Below, in pieces: positions 44,275 through 53,685 of a stretch of DNA of 64,000 bases. The notes under the pieces were generated by a model, which saw nothing but the letters and a program-made list of their open reading frames with translations, had not been told where the DNA came from and did no database searches. Source of the stretch: Streptomyces sclerotialus (GTDB taxonomy: Bacteria; Actinomycetota; Actinomycetes; Streptomycetales; Streptomycetaceae); assembly GCF_040907265.1 (NCBI RefSeq), contig NZ_JBFOHP010000002.1, positions 6,758,001 through 6,822,000 of the forward strand, in the 5' to 3' direction. Each line of letters starts with the position of its first letter. The first letter of the stretch is position 1. Position numbers and translations under genes: made by a program.

Positions 44275-45399
44275 ATGACTACGACCGGACTTCCGGAGAG
44301 CCTGATCGCGACTCTCCCCGGTGACCACTACACGGACCCGGAGATCTTCCGCCTGGAGCAGGAGCGCGTCTTCGAGTCGATGTGGTTCTGCGCGGCGCGC
44401 TCCGCGGATCTGGCCAAGCCGGGCGCGTTCAGGACCGTGGACGTCGGGCGGGAGAGCGTCCTGCTGACCCGGTCGCGGGACAACGCCGTCCGGGCCTTCT
44501 TCAACGTGTGCCGGCACCGGGGCGCCAAGCTGTGCACGGAGGAGTCCGGCGAGGTGAAGCGGGCGTTCCAGTGCCCGTACCACGCCTGGACGTACGACCT
44601 CACGGGCAAGCTCGTCGCGGCCCCGAACCTCACGAAGATGCCGGACATCGGCCGGACCGAGTACGGCCTGGCGCACGTGGCGGTCCGTGAGTGGCTGGGT
44701 TATGTGTGGGTGTGCCTGGCCGAGAACCCGCCGTCGTTCGAGGAGTCGGTGATCCAGGACGTGGTGGCGCGCCTGGGCGACGCGGAGTCGATCAGCGCGT
44801 ACGACATCGAGAACCTGGAGCTCGGCAAGCGGATCGTCTACGACGTGCAGGCGAACTGGAAGCTGATCATCGAGAACTTCATGGAGTGCTACCACTGCGC
44901 GACGATCCACCCCGAACTCACCGAGGTACTGCCGGAGTTCGCCGACGGCTTCGCGGCGCAGTACTACGTGGGGCACGGCGCGGAGTTCGGCGAGGACGTC
45001 CAGGGCTTCACCGTCGACGGCTCGGAGGGCCTGGACCGCATTCCGGGTGTCTCCGAGGACCAGGACCGCCGGTACTACGCGATCACGGTGCGGCCGCAGG
45101 TGTTCATCAACCTCGTCCCCGACCACGTCATCTTCCACAGGATGTACCCGGTGGCGGCCGACCGTACGATCGTGGAGTGCGACTGGCTGTACCTGCCGCA
45201 CGTCGTGGCGTCCGGCAAGGACGTCAGCCGCTCCGTCGAGCTGTTCGACCGGGTCAACCGGCAGGACTTCGACGCCTGCGAGCGCTGCCAGCCGGCGATG
45301 AGCTCGCGCCTGTACGCCAAGGGCGGCGTCCTGGTGCCGAGCGAACACCACATCGGCGAGTTCCACGAATGGGTCCAGGGCCGTCTCGGCACCGCCTGA
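44275..45399 (+). CDS. gbcA: Rieske oxygenase alpha subunit, probable glycine betaine monooxygenase
   Basis: A 374-residue ring-hydroxylating-type oxygenase. The Rieske centre is intact (CRHRGAKLC with CPYHAWTYDL). The mononuclear iron site shows NFMECYHCATIHPEL with a distal Asp near the C-terminal DFDACERCQP. Length and motifs fit the GbcA/stachydrine-demethylase group, which hydroxylates a methyl of a quaternary amine and releases formaldehyde. Genes for dimethylglycine oxidase, FolD and PurU nearby support glycine betaine as substrate; choline or stachydrine are alternatives. Electrons probably come from the reductase/ferredoxin encoded at 36008-37623, since no GbcB-like reductase is adjacent. 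Confidence 0.8.
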   Translation: MTTTGLPESLIATLPGDHYTDPEIFRLEQERVFESMWFCAARSADLAKPGAFRTVDVGRESVLLTRSRDNAVRAFFNVCRHRGAKLCTEESGEVKRAFQCPYHAWTYDLTGKLVAAPNLTKMPDIGRTEYGLAHVAVREWLGYVWVCLAENPPSFEESVIQDVVARLGDAESISAYDIENLELGKRIVYDVQANWKLIIENFMECYHCATIHPELTEVLPEFADGFAAQYYVGHGAEFGEDVQGFTVDGSEGLDRIPGVSEDQDRRYYAITVRPQVFINLVPDHVIFHRMYPVAADRTIVECDWLYLPHVVASGKDVSRSVELFDRVNRQDFDACERCQPAMSSRLYAKGGVLVPSEHHIGEFHEWVQGRLGTA

Positions 45400-45543
45400 C
45401 CCCGGACCGCACCGGGACATATACCGGCAATACCGTCAATACCGGCACACGCCAGTACCGATACCGAGCGGCCGGCGGGGAGACGCCCCCGCCGGCCGCT
45501 TCGGCGCGTCACGCCGGCGGTGTCGCTCGGCGCGGGGCAGATG

Positions 45544-46509
45544 TCACTCGGCCTTGGCGGCTGTCTGCTTGTGCAGCTGGCGGAGGAAGGTCACCTGGCC
45601 GCCGTTCTTCTTGGCCGGCACCTTCACGAGCTGCTCGGAGACGTTCGTGAAGCTCATCCTGTTGGTCTTCTTCTTCGGCCCCTCCAGCACCGCCTCGATC
45701 TTCGGGGTGATGCCGATCGTGCTGCCCTCCGACAGCGTCTTGTGCTGGAAGAAACGCGTCCCGAAGAAGGCCAGCGCGCCGCCGTCCTTCGTACGCAGCG
45801 CCATCGCCGGGAACTTGTAGGCCTGGTCGATGGTGTCGATGCGCTGGCCCGGCTGCTTGGCGACGGCCGCGCGGTCCTGCCGCACGCGGTCGGTGGCCGG
45901 TCCGGGTGCGAAGATGTCGCCTTCGCCGGTCTTGAGGTAGTTCGCGTAGGCCGCGCTCAGCTTGCCCGGGGCGATCGTCAGGCCGGCGGCCCCCGCGTCG
46001 GCCGGTACCGCCTCGGCGTAGCCGTCCTTGTCCGTGGCGAACTCCGGCAGTTTCGCGGGCGTCGGCAGGAGGTAAGCGGCCTTCCACTTGTCCTGCGGGC
46101 TGTTGCGGGTGAAGGTGAGGAGCCAGCGGGCGTTCCTGCGGTTGCTGAGCGCATCGGCCATGAAGAACTTCGGCCAGCCCGCCATCTTCGGAATGATGAA
46201 CTTCGGATCACGCAGTTCCAGCGGACCGAAGGGGGCGTTGGTCCGGCGCTCGACCTTGATGACGGCCTCGTCGATGTCCTGCAGCGGGCCCGTTTCGTAC
46301 GTGGCGGTCGCCGCCGGGTCGTCGGCCGTGTTCGCCTTGTTGTACCCGGCGACGAACTGCTCCAGGGCCTTCTGTGCCTCGCCCTTGGCCGGGACGGCCG
46401 GGATGACCGCCAGCTCACCGTGCACCGTCATGCATCCGCTGAGCGTGAGCAGTGCCGCGCTCGCGGTGATCACCGCGACGGGCACCCGGAACGGCGACCT
46501 GCGTGTCAT
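45544..46509 (-). CDS. Secreted lipoprotein of unknown function
   Basis: A 321-residue protein with a lipoprotein signal ending ASAALLTLSGC, so Cys26 is the likely anchor. The mature protein has FVAGYNKANTADDPAATATYE, ELRDPKFIIPKMAGWPKFF and RRNARWLLTFTRN, a pattern common to uncharacterised streptomycete lipoproteins (DUF8094-like by recollection). The ATG at 46509 follows AAGGAG. No functional link to neighbours is visible. Confidence 0.8.
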   Translation of the reverse strand: MTRRSPFRVPVAVITASAALLTLSGCMTVHGELAVIPAVPAKGEAQKALEQFVAGYNKANTADDPAATATYETGPLQDIDEAVIKVERRTNAPFGPLELRDPKFIIPKMAGWPKFFMADALSNRRNARWLLTFTRNSPQDKWKAAYLLPTPAKLPEFATDKDGYAEAVPADAGAAGLTIAPGKLSAAYANYLKTGEGDIFAPGPATDRVRQDRAAVAKQPGQRIDTIDQAYKFPAMALRTKDGGALAFFGTRFFQHKTLSEGSTIGITPKIEAVLEGPKKKTNRMSFTNVSEQLVKVPAKKNGGQVTFLRQLHKQTAAKAE

Positions 46510-46743
46510 GGGGCTAGGGCTCCTTCTGGGCGACCGGGGCGGCGTCGTGTGGCCGCCGGGGTGGCTCGATTCAGCGTAACCCTACCGATGCGCAGCGAGG
46601 GGCGCGTGGGCGGGGATCCGCTCACCGGGGCCGCCCGGGCGTCCGTAGCCGGCGGCCGACAAGGTGATCATCGGCCGTTCTCCCTCAATGCGGGCTCATC
46701 GGGCGCTTTCCCTGCGCATTCCGCGAAGGCGGCAGACGCGACC

Positions 46744-46830
46744 TCAGCCCAGGCGGAAGCGCAGTCGGCAGATGACGCACGAACGGTCACCGTGCGGGGA
46801 CCGCCCGGACGCGCTGGTCAGGACGGACAT
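46744..46830 (-). CDS. Short leader-peptide-like ORF (28 aa)
   Basis: Encodes a 28-residue peptide starting [15 protein letters not shown] and ending [11 protein letters not shown], with an excellent GGAGGAG site eight bases before the ATG at 46830. The Cys/Arg-rich end resembles the small regulatory leader peptides often annotated in streptomycetes. It lies downstream of metE and about 235 bases upstream of the lipoprotein gene. Regulatory function is inferred only. Confidence 0.4.
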   Translation of the reverse strand: MSVLTSASGRSPHGDRSCVICRLRFRLG

Positions 46831-47022
46831 ACGGGTGCTCCTCCGGCATGCCGAGGGCCGGCATGCCGAGGACCGGCATGGCGGGGTGCGCCGGGGGCGG
46901 CGTACGGCTTCGCCGTCGCGTCCGAGGACGCCGGCACGTCGGCGCCGGGGCCGGGCCCGGGGCACTCGTCGGTGCCCCGGACCCGTGTGTGCTTTGTGTG
47001 CCCTGCGGCAGGGCGCCCGCGG
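46831..47022. other. Intergenic stretch after metE with short CCGGCATGCCGAG-type repeats
   Basis: Contains three imperfect 15-bp GGCATGCCGAGG-like units around 46,840-46,885 and the metE terminator hairpin. No gene is visible. The stretch 46510-46743 between the short ORF and the lipoprotein gene is also empty. Confidence 0.5.
46957..46980. terminator. Hairpin after metE
   Basis: A 9-bp perfect stem (CCGGGGCAC / GTGCCCCGG) with a 6-base loop, 43 bases after the metE stop on the minus strand; plausible metE terminator. Confidence 0.55.
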
Positions 47023-49341
47023 TCAGCGCGTGAGCAGTTCCGCGCGGACGGTGTGCGCCGCGGCGACCAGGTTCTCCAGCGCGGCGCGGGTCTCGGGCCA
47101 GCCGCGGGTCTTCAGGCCGCAGTCGGGTTTGACCCACAGCCGTTCGGCGGGGATGGCCTGAAGGCCGGTACGGAGCAGGCCGGCCGCCTCCTCCGCGCTC
47201 GGTACGCGCGGGGAGTGGATGTCGTACACGCCCGGGCCGGCCTCGCGCGGGTAACCGTGGGCGGCCAGTTCGCGGGCGACCTGCATGTGGGAGCGGGCGG
47301 CCTCCAGGCTGATGACGTCCGCGTCGAGGTCGTCGATGGCCTGGACGACGTCGCCGAACTCGGCGTAGCACATGTGGGTGTGGATCTGGGTCTCCGGACG
47401 CACGCCGGACGTGCTGAGCCGGAACGCCTCCGTGGCCCACGCCAGGTACGCCGGGCGGTCGGCGGCGCGCAGCGGCAGCGTCTCGCGCAGCGCCGGCTCG
47501 TCCACCTGGATGACGGAAACGCCTGCCGCCTCCAGGTCGTTCACCTCGTCGCGCAGGGCGAGGGCGACCTGCCGGGCGGTGTCGCCCAGGGGCTGGTCGT
47601 CGCGGACGAAGGACCAGGCGAGCATGGTGACGGGGCCGGTGAGCATGCCCTTGACGGGCCGGTCGGTCAGCGATTGGGCGTACGTCGTCCAGCGCGCGGT
47701 CATCGGCTCGGCGCGGGAGATGTCACCGGCCAGGATCGGCGGGCGGACGTAGCGGGTGCCGTAGGACTGCACCCAGCCGTGCTGCGTGGCGAGGTACCCC
47801 GTCAGCTGCTCGGCGAAGTACTGCACCATGTCGTTGCGTTCTGCCTCGCCGTGCACCAGGACGTCCAGCCCGGCCTTCTCCTGGAAGGAGATGACCTCCT
47901 GGATCTCGGCCTTGATGCGCTCCTCGTACCCGGCCGTGTCGATCCTGCCTGCCCGCAGATCGGCGCGGGCGGTGCGCAGTTCGCCGGTCTGCGGGAAGGA
48001 GCCGATGGTCGTGGTGGGCAGCAGCGGCAGGCGGAGGTGGGCACGCTGGGCCGCGGCCCGGTTGTCGTACGGCTGCGAGCGGCGGGTGTCGGCCTCGGTG
48101 ACGGCGGCGGTACGGGCGCGGACGGCCGGGTCGCGGGTGAGGGGGGAGTGGGCACGGGTGGCCAGGTCGGCGCGGTTCGCGGCGAGTTCGGCGGCGATGG
48201 TGTCGGTGCCGTGCGCGAGGCCCTTGGCGAGGGTGACGATCTCGGCGGTCTTCTGGCGGGCGAAGGCCAGCCACCGCAGGATCTGCGGGTCGATGTCCCG
48301 CTCGGGGGCCGTGTCGAGCGGGACGTGCAGCAGGGAGCAGGAGGCGGACACGTCGACGCGGTCGGCGAGGCCGAGGAGGGTGCCGAGCGTGGCGAGGGCG
48401 TTCTCCAGGTCGCCCACCCAGACGTTGCGGCCGTTGACGACACCGGCGACCAGGCGCTTCCCGGGCAGTCCGCCGACGGCGGCGAGCGCGTCGAGGTTGG
48501 CGGCTGCGGCCTCCGTGAAGTCCAGCGCCAGGCCCTCGACCGGCGCCTTCGCGAGTACCGGCAGGGCGTTGCCGAGCCGGTCGAAGTAGGAGGCGACGAG
48601 CAGCCGGGGCCGGTCGGTGAGGGCGCCGAGGTCGCGGAAGGCGCGTTCGGCGGCGTTCAGCTCGGCCGGCGTGCGGTCCTGGACGAGGGCGGGTTCGTCC
48701 AGCTGTACCCACTCGGCGCCGGCGGCACGCAGGTCGGCGAGGACCTCGGCGTAGACCGGGAGCAGCCGGTCCAGCAGCGTCAGCGGGTCGAAGTCCGGGG
48801 CCACGCCCGGGGCGGGCTTGGCGAGCAGGAGGTAGGTGACGGGGCCGACCAGGACCGGCCGGGCCGGGAGGCCCAGGGCCACGGCCTCCTTGAGCTCGGT
48901 GACCTGCTTGGCGGAGTCAGCGGTGAACACCGTGTCCGGGCCCAGCTCCGGGACCAGGTAGTGGTAGTTGGTGTCGAACCACTTGGTCATCTCCAGCGGT
49001 GCGACGTCCTGGGTGCCGCGCGCCATGGCGAAGTAGCCGTCCAGGGCGTCCGCCGCGACGGCTTCCCGGTGGCGGTCGGGGATCGCACCCACCATGACGG
49101 TGGTGTCCAGCACGTGGTCGTAGTACGAGAAGTCGCCGGTGGGGACCTCGTGGATGCCGGCCCCGGCGAGCTGCTGCCAGTTGGTGCGGCGCAGTCCGGC
49201 GGCGGTGCCGCGGAGGACGTCGGCGGTCACCCGGCCCTTCCAGTAGCCCTCGACGGCCTTCTTCAGTTCGCGGTTCCGGCCCTGGCGGGGGTAGCCGTAC
49301 ACGGTGGCCCGTGCTGCCGCGGCTGCGGACTTCGCTGTCAC
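47023..49341 (-). CDS. metE: Cobalamin-independent methionine synthase
   Basis: A 772-residue enzyme transferring methyl from methyl-THF-polyglutamate to homocysteine. The N-terminal domain opens with [21 protein letters not shown]; the catalytic domain has [36 protein letters not shown] (zinc His and Cys) and [11 protein letters not shown] (second zinc Cys). The true start is GTG at 49341 with AAGGAG seven bases upstream; the longer frame to 49461 reads into the leader. A cobalamin riboswitch upstream should switch it off when B12 lets MetH work. It is a consumer of folate C1 units near the betaine genes. Confidence 0.95.
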   Translation of the reverse strand: MTAKSAAAAARATVYGYPRQGRNRELKKAVEGYWKGRVTADVLRGTAAGLRRTNWQQLAGAGIHEVPTGDFSYYDHVLDTTVMVGAIPDRHREAVAADALDGYFAMARGTQDVAPLEMTKWFDTNYHYLVPELGPDTVFTADSAKQVTELKEAVALGLPARPVLVGPVTYLLLAKPAPGVAPDFDPLTLLDRLLPVYAEVLADLRAAGAEWVQLDEPALVQDRTPAELNAAERAFRDLGALTDRPRLLVASYFDRLGNALPVLAKAPVEGLALDFTEAAAANLDALAAVGGLPGKRLVAGVVNGRNVWVGDLENALATLGTLLGLADRVDVSASCSLLHVPLDTAPERDIDPQILRWLAFARQKTAEIVTLAKGLAHGTDTIAAELAANRADLATRAHSPLTRDPAVRARTAAVTEADTRRSQPYDNRAAAQRAHLRLPLLPTTTIGSFPQTGELRTARADLRAGRIDTAGYEERIKAEIQEVISFQEKAGLDVLVHGEAERNDMVQYFAEQLTGYLATQHGWVQSYGTRYVRPPILAGDISRAEPMTARWTTYAQSLTDRPVKGMLTGPVTMLAWSFVRDDQPLGDTARQVALALRDEVNDLEAAGVSVIQVDEPALRETLPLRAADRPAYLAWATEAFRLSTSGVRPETQIHTHMCYAEFGDVVQAIDDLDADVISLEAARSHMQVARELAAHGYPREAGPGVYDIHSPRVPSAEEAAGLLRTGLQAIPAERLWVKPDCGLKTRGWPETRAALENLVAAAHTVRAELLTR

Positions 49342-49520
49342 GGAGATCTCCTTCGCGAGATGAATCCCTGAGATCCCGGCAACGGGACGAGAGCGCGAAG
49401 GGTGACGGACCAGGCGGTCCGGCCTCGCGCGGCAATGCGCGGCCAGCCGCCTGGTATGCACGCCGACCCGCCCTCGGGGTCACCGGGATGTCCGCGCACG
49501 AGTCGTCCGTGCACGGGCAG

Positions 49521-49690
49521 TGGCAGGTCTTCGGACTCGCGAGCACGTCCTCATCGGTACCGACGAGGACACCTACTGGCCGTCGCTTCCCAGGCCCTTC
49601 GGGCCCAGTGCGTATGACGGCGGTCGTTCCCGCTCACCGCTGCGGGGCAGTCCCGGATTCCCACCGGGTTCCCTCTTACGACGCCTCCCG
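49521..49690 (-). promoter_or_regulatory. Cobalamin (AdoCbl) riboswitch upstream of metE
   Basis: On the minus strand the leader has the B12-element signatures: GGGAACCCGGTGGGAATCCG, GGACTGCCCCGCAGCGGTGA, and at the 3' end CCGAAGACCTGCC (B12 box). It ends about 180 bases before the metE start. The class normally represses metE when cobalamin is available. Confidence 0.88.
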
Positions 49691-49837
49691 CCTGGCGGAC
49701 GGGGCGAACCAGCTGCACGGGTCACCCTAAGGGACCGGTCAGCGGCGCGGCGGGTCCCGTCCGGCATTCGGAGGGTGAGCTGGAACACGCCCCAGTCAGG
49801 AGTACGGCATGACCCATGACTCCCCGCCGCCGTCGCC

Positions 49838-50230
49838 GCCATCGTGTCGCCGCCGCCGTCGTCGCCATCGCCCCCTTCGCCGCGGTGCTGCCGCTCGACC
49901 ACTGCCTCGGCGGCCGTTCCGACACACGCCGTATCCCCGAGCTCTACGACCGGTCCCGGGTGCTGGACCGGGGCTTCGTGGCGTGGGTCGGCGGCGCTGC
50001 CGCGTCGGTGCCCTTCTGGCGGTCCGACCTCTACACGGGACCGTTCGCGAAGGCGTTCCCGGAAGCCGGCGACCTTGAGGGCGTTCGTCGCCGCCGGTGC
50101 GGGCTCGCTCATCTACCTGCTGACGTACCGGCTCAAGCCGCTCTGGACGAGGGACACGGCCGACGCCCCGGACCGGACACCGAGTGCTCCCGACCGCTCC
50201 GAGGCAGTGGCAGGCCGGCGGCACCGACGG
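49838..50230 (+). pseudogene. C-terminal relic of a permease-like protein (possibly NCS1 cytosine/purine type)
   Basis: One frame reads AIAPFAAVLPLDHCLGG, RIPELYDRSRVLDRGFVAWV and FWRSDLYTGPFAKAFPEAGD. After a frameshift near 50,083 another frame continues RAFVAAGAGSLIYLLTYRLK, PLWTRDTADAPD. The YTGPxAKAFPEAGDL and terminal hydrophobic helix recall the C-terminal end of NCS1 cytosine/purine permeases. No N-terminal helices exist upstream. Family call is tentative. Confidence 0.4.
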
Positions 50231-50311
50231 GGAGCAGGGTCCGGCGACGTCTGTACTCCCGGGCGTCGCCTCGGGCCGTCCCGGCCGGTCACGCGAAGCG
50301 GGCGCAGCCTC

Positions 50312-51496
50312 TCACCGTCCGGGGCGAAGGGTGAGCCGTACGCCCTCGGCGAGCCGGTAGGGACGGGTGGCCACGACGGCTCCGAGGAGCCGGCGGAGCC
50401 GGCTCACCTCCGCCCGCACCGTGACGAGGTGGCCGGGATCGCCGAACATCGACCGGCTCAGCGCGGCCGCGGTCAGGCCGGCCGGGCCCGCCGCGTGCAG
50501 CAGGGACAGGATCTCGGCGTGGCGCCTGGTGATGCTCCGGCACCAGGCGGTGTCGCCGGAACTCGCCCGCAGTACCGGCGTCCCGGACAGGTCGAGATCG
50601 AGCAGCACGGTGCGGCCGCTGCCCACCGGGCGGACCAGCCAGCCGTCGGCCAGCTTCTCCGGCAGCCAGGCGCCGAGCCCGGGTACGGCGACGGCCTGGC
50701 CGGCCCGCGGTGCGGCGATCCGGTCGCCCACGGCGACGCCCGCACGGTGCGCGACCCAGCCGTCGTCGTCCACGACCAGGGCCGGGCCCGTGCCCCCGGC
50801 CAGCAGCGGTTCGGCCAGCTGCCGCAGCGCGGCCAGCCGTTCCTGGTGCGACCGCCACAGCTCCGCCTCGGCCAGCCGTGTCGCCGTCTCGACCAGCACG
50901 CCGACCGCGGGGTGCAGGGACAGCGCCGGGCCGCTGATGTCGATGACTCCGAGCACCTCACCGGTGCGCGGGTCGTGGACCGGATGAGCACTGCAGTACC
51001 AAGCGTGCTGGCCCTGTTCGAAGTGCTCGCCGGCGAGGAGCTCGACCGGCGCGGCCTCGGCCAGCGCGGTGCCGATCGCGTTCGTGCCGACCTTGGCCTC
51101 GGTCCAGTCCGCGCCTTCGGTGAACCCGAGTGCGTCGGCCCGGCGGCGGACCGCGGCAGCGCCCGCCCGCCACAGGACGGCGCCGTCGGCATCGGTCACC
51201 ACGAGCATCATGGTCGCCGCGTCCGAGGTGGCGGTGAACATACCGGCGATGCGGTCGACGACGTCGCGCAACGGTGAGGCGGACCGCCGCCGCGCGACCT
51301 CGTCCGCCGCGAAGAAGTCGCGCTCGTTGACGCGGTCCGCGATCAGGCCGAGCTGCCGCATCCGCGACCAGGAGTGGGAGACGATGTCGCGCGGACGTAC
51401 CGGCGGGCGGGTGCCGGCCATGACCGCTTCGTGCATCCGGACCAGGTCCCGGGCGTGGATCGGGAGGCTCCGGCCGGGTGGGACGGCGCCGTGCAC
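50312..51496 (-). CDS. GAF-domain transcriptional regulator
   Basis: A 394-residue protein related to the sensory half of AcoR-like activators: IVSHSWSRMRQLGLIADRVN, GADWTEAKVGTNAIGTALAE, EHFEQGQHAWYCSAHPVHDP and GVIDISGPALSLHP. It lacks a sigma-54 AAA domain; the C-terminal part (ITRRHAEILSLLHAAGPAGL, LSRSMFGDPGHLVTVRAEVS) is a winged-helix DNA-binding region instead. The GTG at 51496 has GGGAGG eight bases upstream and was preferred over 51505. It is divergent from the flavin monooxygenase gene and probably controls it. Confidence 0.85.
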   Translation of the reverse strand: MHGAVPPGRSLPIHARDLVRMHEAVMAGTRPPVRPRDIVSHSWSRMRQLGLIADRVNERDFFAADEVARRRSASPLRDVVDRIAGMFTATSDAATMMLVVTDADGAVLWRAGAAAVRRRADALGFTEGADWTEAKVGTNAIGTALAEAAPVELLAGEHFEQGQHAWYCSAHPVHDPRTGEVLGVIDISGPALSLHPAVGVLVETATRLAEAELWRSHQERLAALRQLAEPLLAGGTGPALVVDDDGWVAHRAGVAVGDRIAAPRAGQAVAVPGLGAWLPEKLADGWLVRPVGSGRTVLLDLDLSGTPVLRASSGDTAWCRSITRRHAEILSLLHAAGPAGLTAAALSRSMFGDPGHLVTVRAEVSRLRRLLGAVVATRPYRLAEGVRLTLRPGR

Positions 51497-51669
51497 GCGT
51501 ACCACCTCCCGGCCTGGCGCACCGTCGCGTCGGCCGGTTCAGGATAGGAGCCGGCCGGGGCGACCGCCACGGTCCTGCACGTGTGCAATTCGGCGCAACC
51601 CTTGCCGCCGGACCCCCGGACACAGTGTGATCGGCGCTACAGCATGGATGCCGGTCGGAGGGAGTTCCG

Positions 51670-53487
51670 ATGACACAGACGCTGGACGCGGTGCAGCAGG
51701 ACCGTTCACCTCAGGCGCGGGTGGACGACTGGCTCGCCCGCTTCGAGTCCGCACTCGCGGCTCGGGACGTGGCGGCAGCGGCCGCGCTGTTCGCCACCGA
51801 CAGCTACTGGCGGGACCTGGTGGCCTTCACCTGGAACATCAAGACCGTGGAGGGGCGGGCCGGCGTCGCGGACCTGCTCACCGGCTGCCTCGCCACCACC
51901 GAGCCGTCCGGGTTCCGCACCACCGAGCCCCCGGCGGAGGCCGGTGGCGTCACCGAGGCGTGGATCGAGTTCGAGACCGCGGTGGGGCGGGGGAAGGGCC
52001 ATCTGCGGCTGACGGACGAGGGCGCGTGGACGCTGCTGACCAGCCTTCGCGAGCTCAAGGACTTCCCCGAACCGCGGGGCGACCTGCGGCCCAAGGGCAC
52101 GCGGCACGGCGCGATCGCCGACCGCCGCTCCTGGGCCGAGGAACGGGAACTGGAGCAGGCACAGCTGGGGTACGACCGGCAGCCGTACGTGGTGGTCATC
52201 GGTGGCGGGCAGGGCGGTATCGCGCTCGGTGCCCGGCTGCGCCAGCTCGGCGTGCCGTCCCTGGTCGTGGAGCGCAACGACCGGCCGGGCGACTCCTGGC
52301 GCAAGCGGTACAAGAGCCTGTGCCTGCACGACCCCGTCTGGTACGACCACCTTCCCTACCTGCCCTTCCCGGACAACTGGCCGGTGTTCGCGCCGAAGGA
52401 CAAGATCGCGGACTGGCTGGAGATGTACACCCGCGTGATGGACGTGCCGTACTGGACGCGGTCGGAGGTCACCTCGGCCGCGTACGACGAGACGACCGGG
52501 ACCTGGCGGGTCCTGGTGGACCGGGACGGCGAGGAGGTCGTCCTCACCCCGCGCCACCTCGTGTTCGCCACCGGCGTGTCGGGCAAGCCCCACCTGCCCT
52601 CGTTCCCCGGCATGGACCAGTTCGCGGGCGAGCAGCACCACTCCTCACAGCACCCGGGCCCGGACCGGTACGCGGGCAAGAAGGCCGTCGTCATCGGCTC
52701 GAACAACTCCGCGCACGACATCTGCGCGGCGCTGTGGGAGCACGGCGCCGACGTGACGATGGTGCAGCGCTCCTCGACGCACGTCGTACGGTCGGAGTCC
52801 CTGATGGAGCTGGGCCTCGGGGACCTCTACTCCGAACGCGCAGTACGCGCCGGGGTGACCACCGAGAAGGCCGACATGGTGTTCGCCTCGCTGCCCTACC
52901 GGATCATGCACGAGTTCCAGATCCCGGTCTACGACAAGATCCGCGAACGCGACGCCGACTTCTACGCACGCCTCGCCAAGGCCGGTTTCGCGCACGACTG
53001 GGGCGACGACGGGTCGGGCCTGTTCATGAAGTACCTGCGCCGCGGCTCCGGCTACTACATCGACGTGGGCGCGGCAGAGCTGGTGGCCGACGGCCGGATC
53101 AAGCTCGCCCACGGCCAGGTCGACCACCTCACCCGTACCGGTGTCGTACTCGCCGACGGCACCGAACTGGACGCCGACCTCGTCGTCTACGCGACCGGCT
53201 ACGGCTCCATGAACGGCTGGGTCGCCGACCTGTGCGGCCAGGAGATGGCGGACCGGGTCGGCAAGTGCTGGGGACTGGGCTCGGACACGACCAAGGACCC
53301 CGGCCCGTGGGAAGGCGAACAGCGCAACATGTGGAAGCCCACCCAGCAGCCGGGTCTGTGGTTCCACGGCGGGAACCTGCACCAGTCCCGCCACTACTCG
53401 CTCTACCTCGCCCTGCAGCTGAAGGCGCGCTACGAAGGCCTCCCCACCCCGGTCTACGGCCTGCAGGAGGTCCACCACCTCGCCTGA
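51670..53487 (+). CDS. Flavin-containing monooxygenase with N-terminal NTF2-like domain
   Basis: A 605-residue protein. Residues 1-150 are an NTF2/SnoaL-like alpha-beta barrel (LARFESALAARDVAAAAALF, YWRDLVAFTWNIKTVEGR). Then comes a group B flavin monooxygenase: VVVIGGGQGGIALGARLRQL (FAD, about 176), FSxxP-like WPVFAPKDKIADWLEMY, ATGVSGKPHLPSFPGM, and AVVIGSNNSAHDICAAL (NADPH, about 338). Such enzymes hydroxylate or Baeyer-Villiger oxidise small substrates. The NTF2 fusion is common in streptomycete and fungal relatives. Expressed divergently from the GAF regulator. Substrate unknown. Confidence 0.88.
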   Translation: MTQTLDAVQQDRSPQARVDDWLARFESALAARDVAAAAALFATDSYWRDLVAFTWNIKTVEGRAGVADLLTGCLATTEPSGFRTTEPPAEAGGVTEAWIEFETAVGRGKGHLRLTDEGAWTLLTSLRELKDFPEPRGDLRPKGTRHGAIADRRSWAEERELEQAQLGYDRQPYVVVIGGGQGGIALGARLRQLGVPSLVVERNDRPGDSWRKRYKSLCLHDPVWYDHLPYLPFPDNWPVFAPKDKIADWLEMYTRVMDVPYWTRSEVTSAAYDETTGTWRVLVDRDGEEVVLTPRHLVFATGVSGKPHLPSFPGMDQFAGEQHHSSQHPGPDRYAGKKAVVIGSNNSAHDICAALWEHGADVTMVQRSSTHVVRSESLMELGLGDLYSERAVRAGVTTEKADMVFASLPYRIMHEFQIPVYDKIRERDADFYARLAKAGFAHDWGDDGSGLFMKYLRRGSGYYIDVGAAELVADGRIKLAHGQVDHLTRTGVVLADGTELDADLVVYATGYGSMNGWVADLCGQEMADRVGKCWGLGSDTTKDPGPWEGEQRNMWKPTQQPGLWFHGGNLHQSRHYSLYLALQLKARYEGLPTPVYGLQEVHHLA

Positions 53488-53685
53488 CCGCGTGGGCGCC
53501 CCACACCTCCGCGCCACGGTGGGAGAGCGCCCGCTCCCACGGAAGGCCGTGCGGCACGCGCGGGTCCGAGCGGCCGTGGCCCGGGGTGAGGGGGACCTGG
53601 TCCAGGGTGGGGCGGGCGGCTGCGCGCCGCGAGCCCAAGGGCGGCCGAGGTGCTGGGAGCCAGCAGCCACCGGCCGCCGGTCCCG

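Noticed and set aside
45520..49371. A 1283-codon plus-strand open frame across the lipoprotein and metE genes
   Set aside because: It mirrors metE codons in reverse, is Gly/Val/Arg-rich without domains, and spans the metE terminator region.
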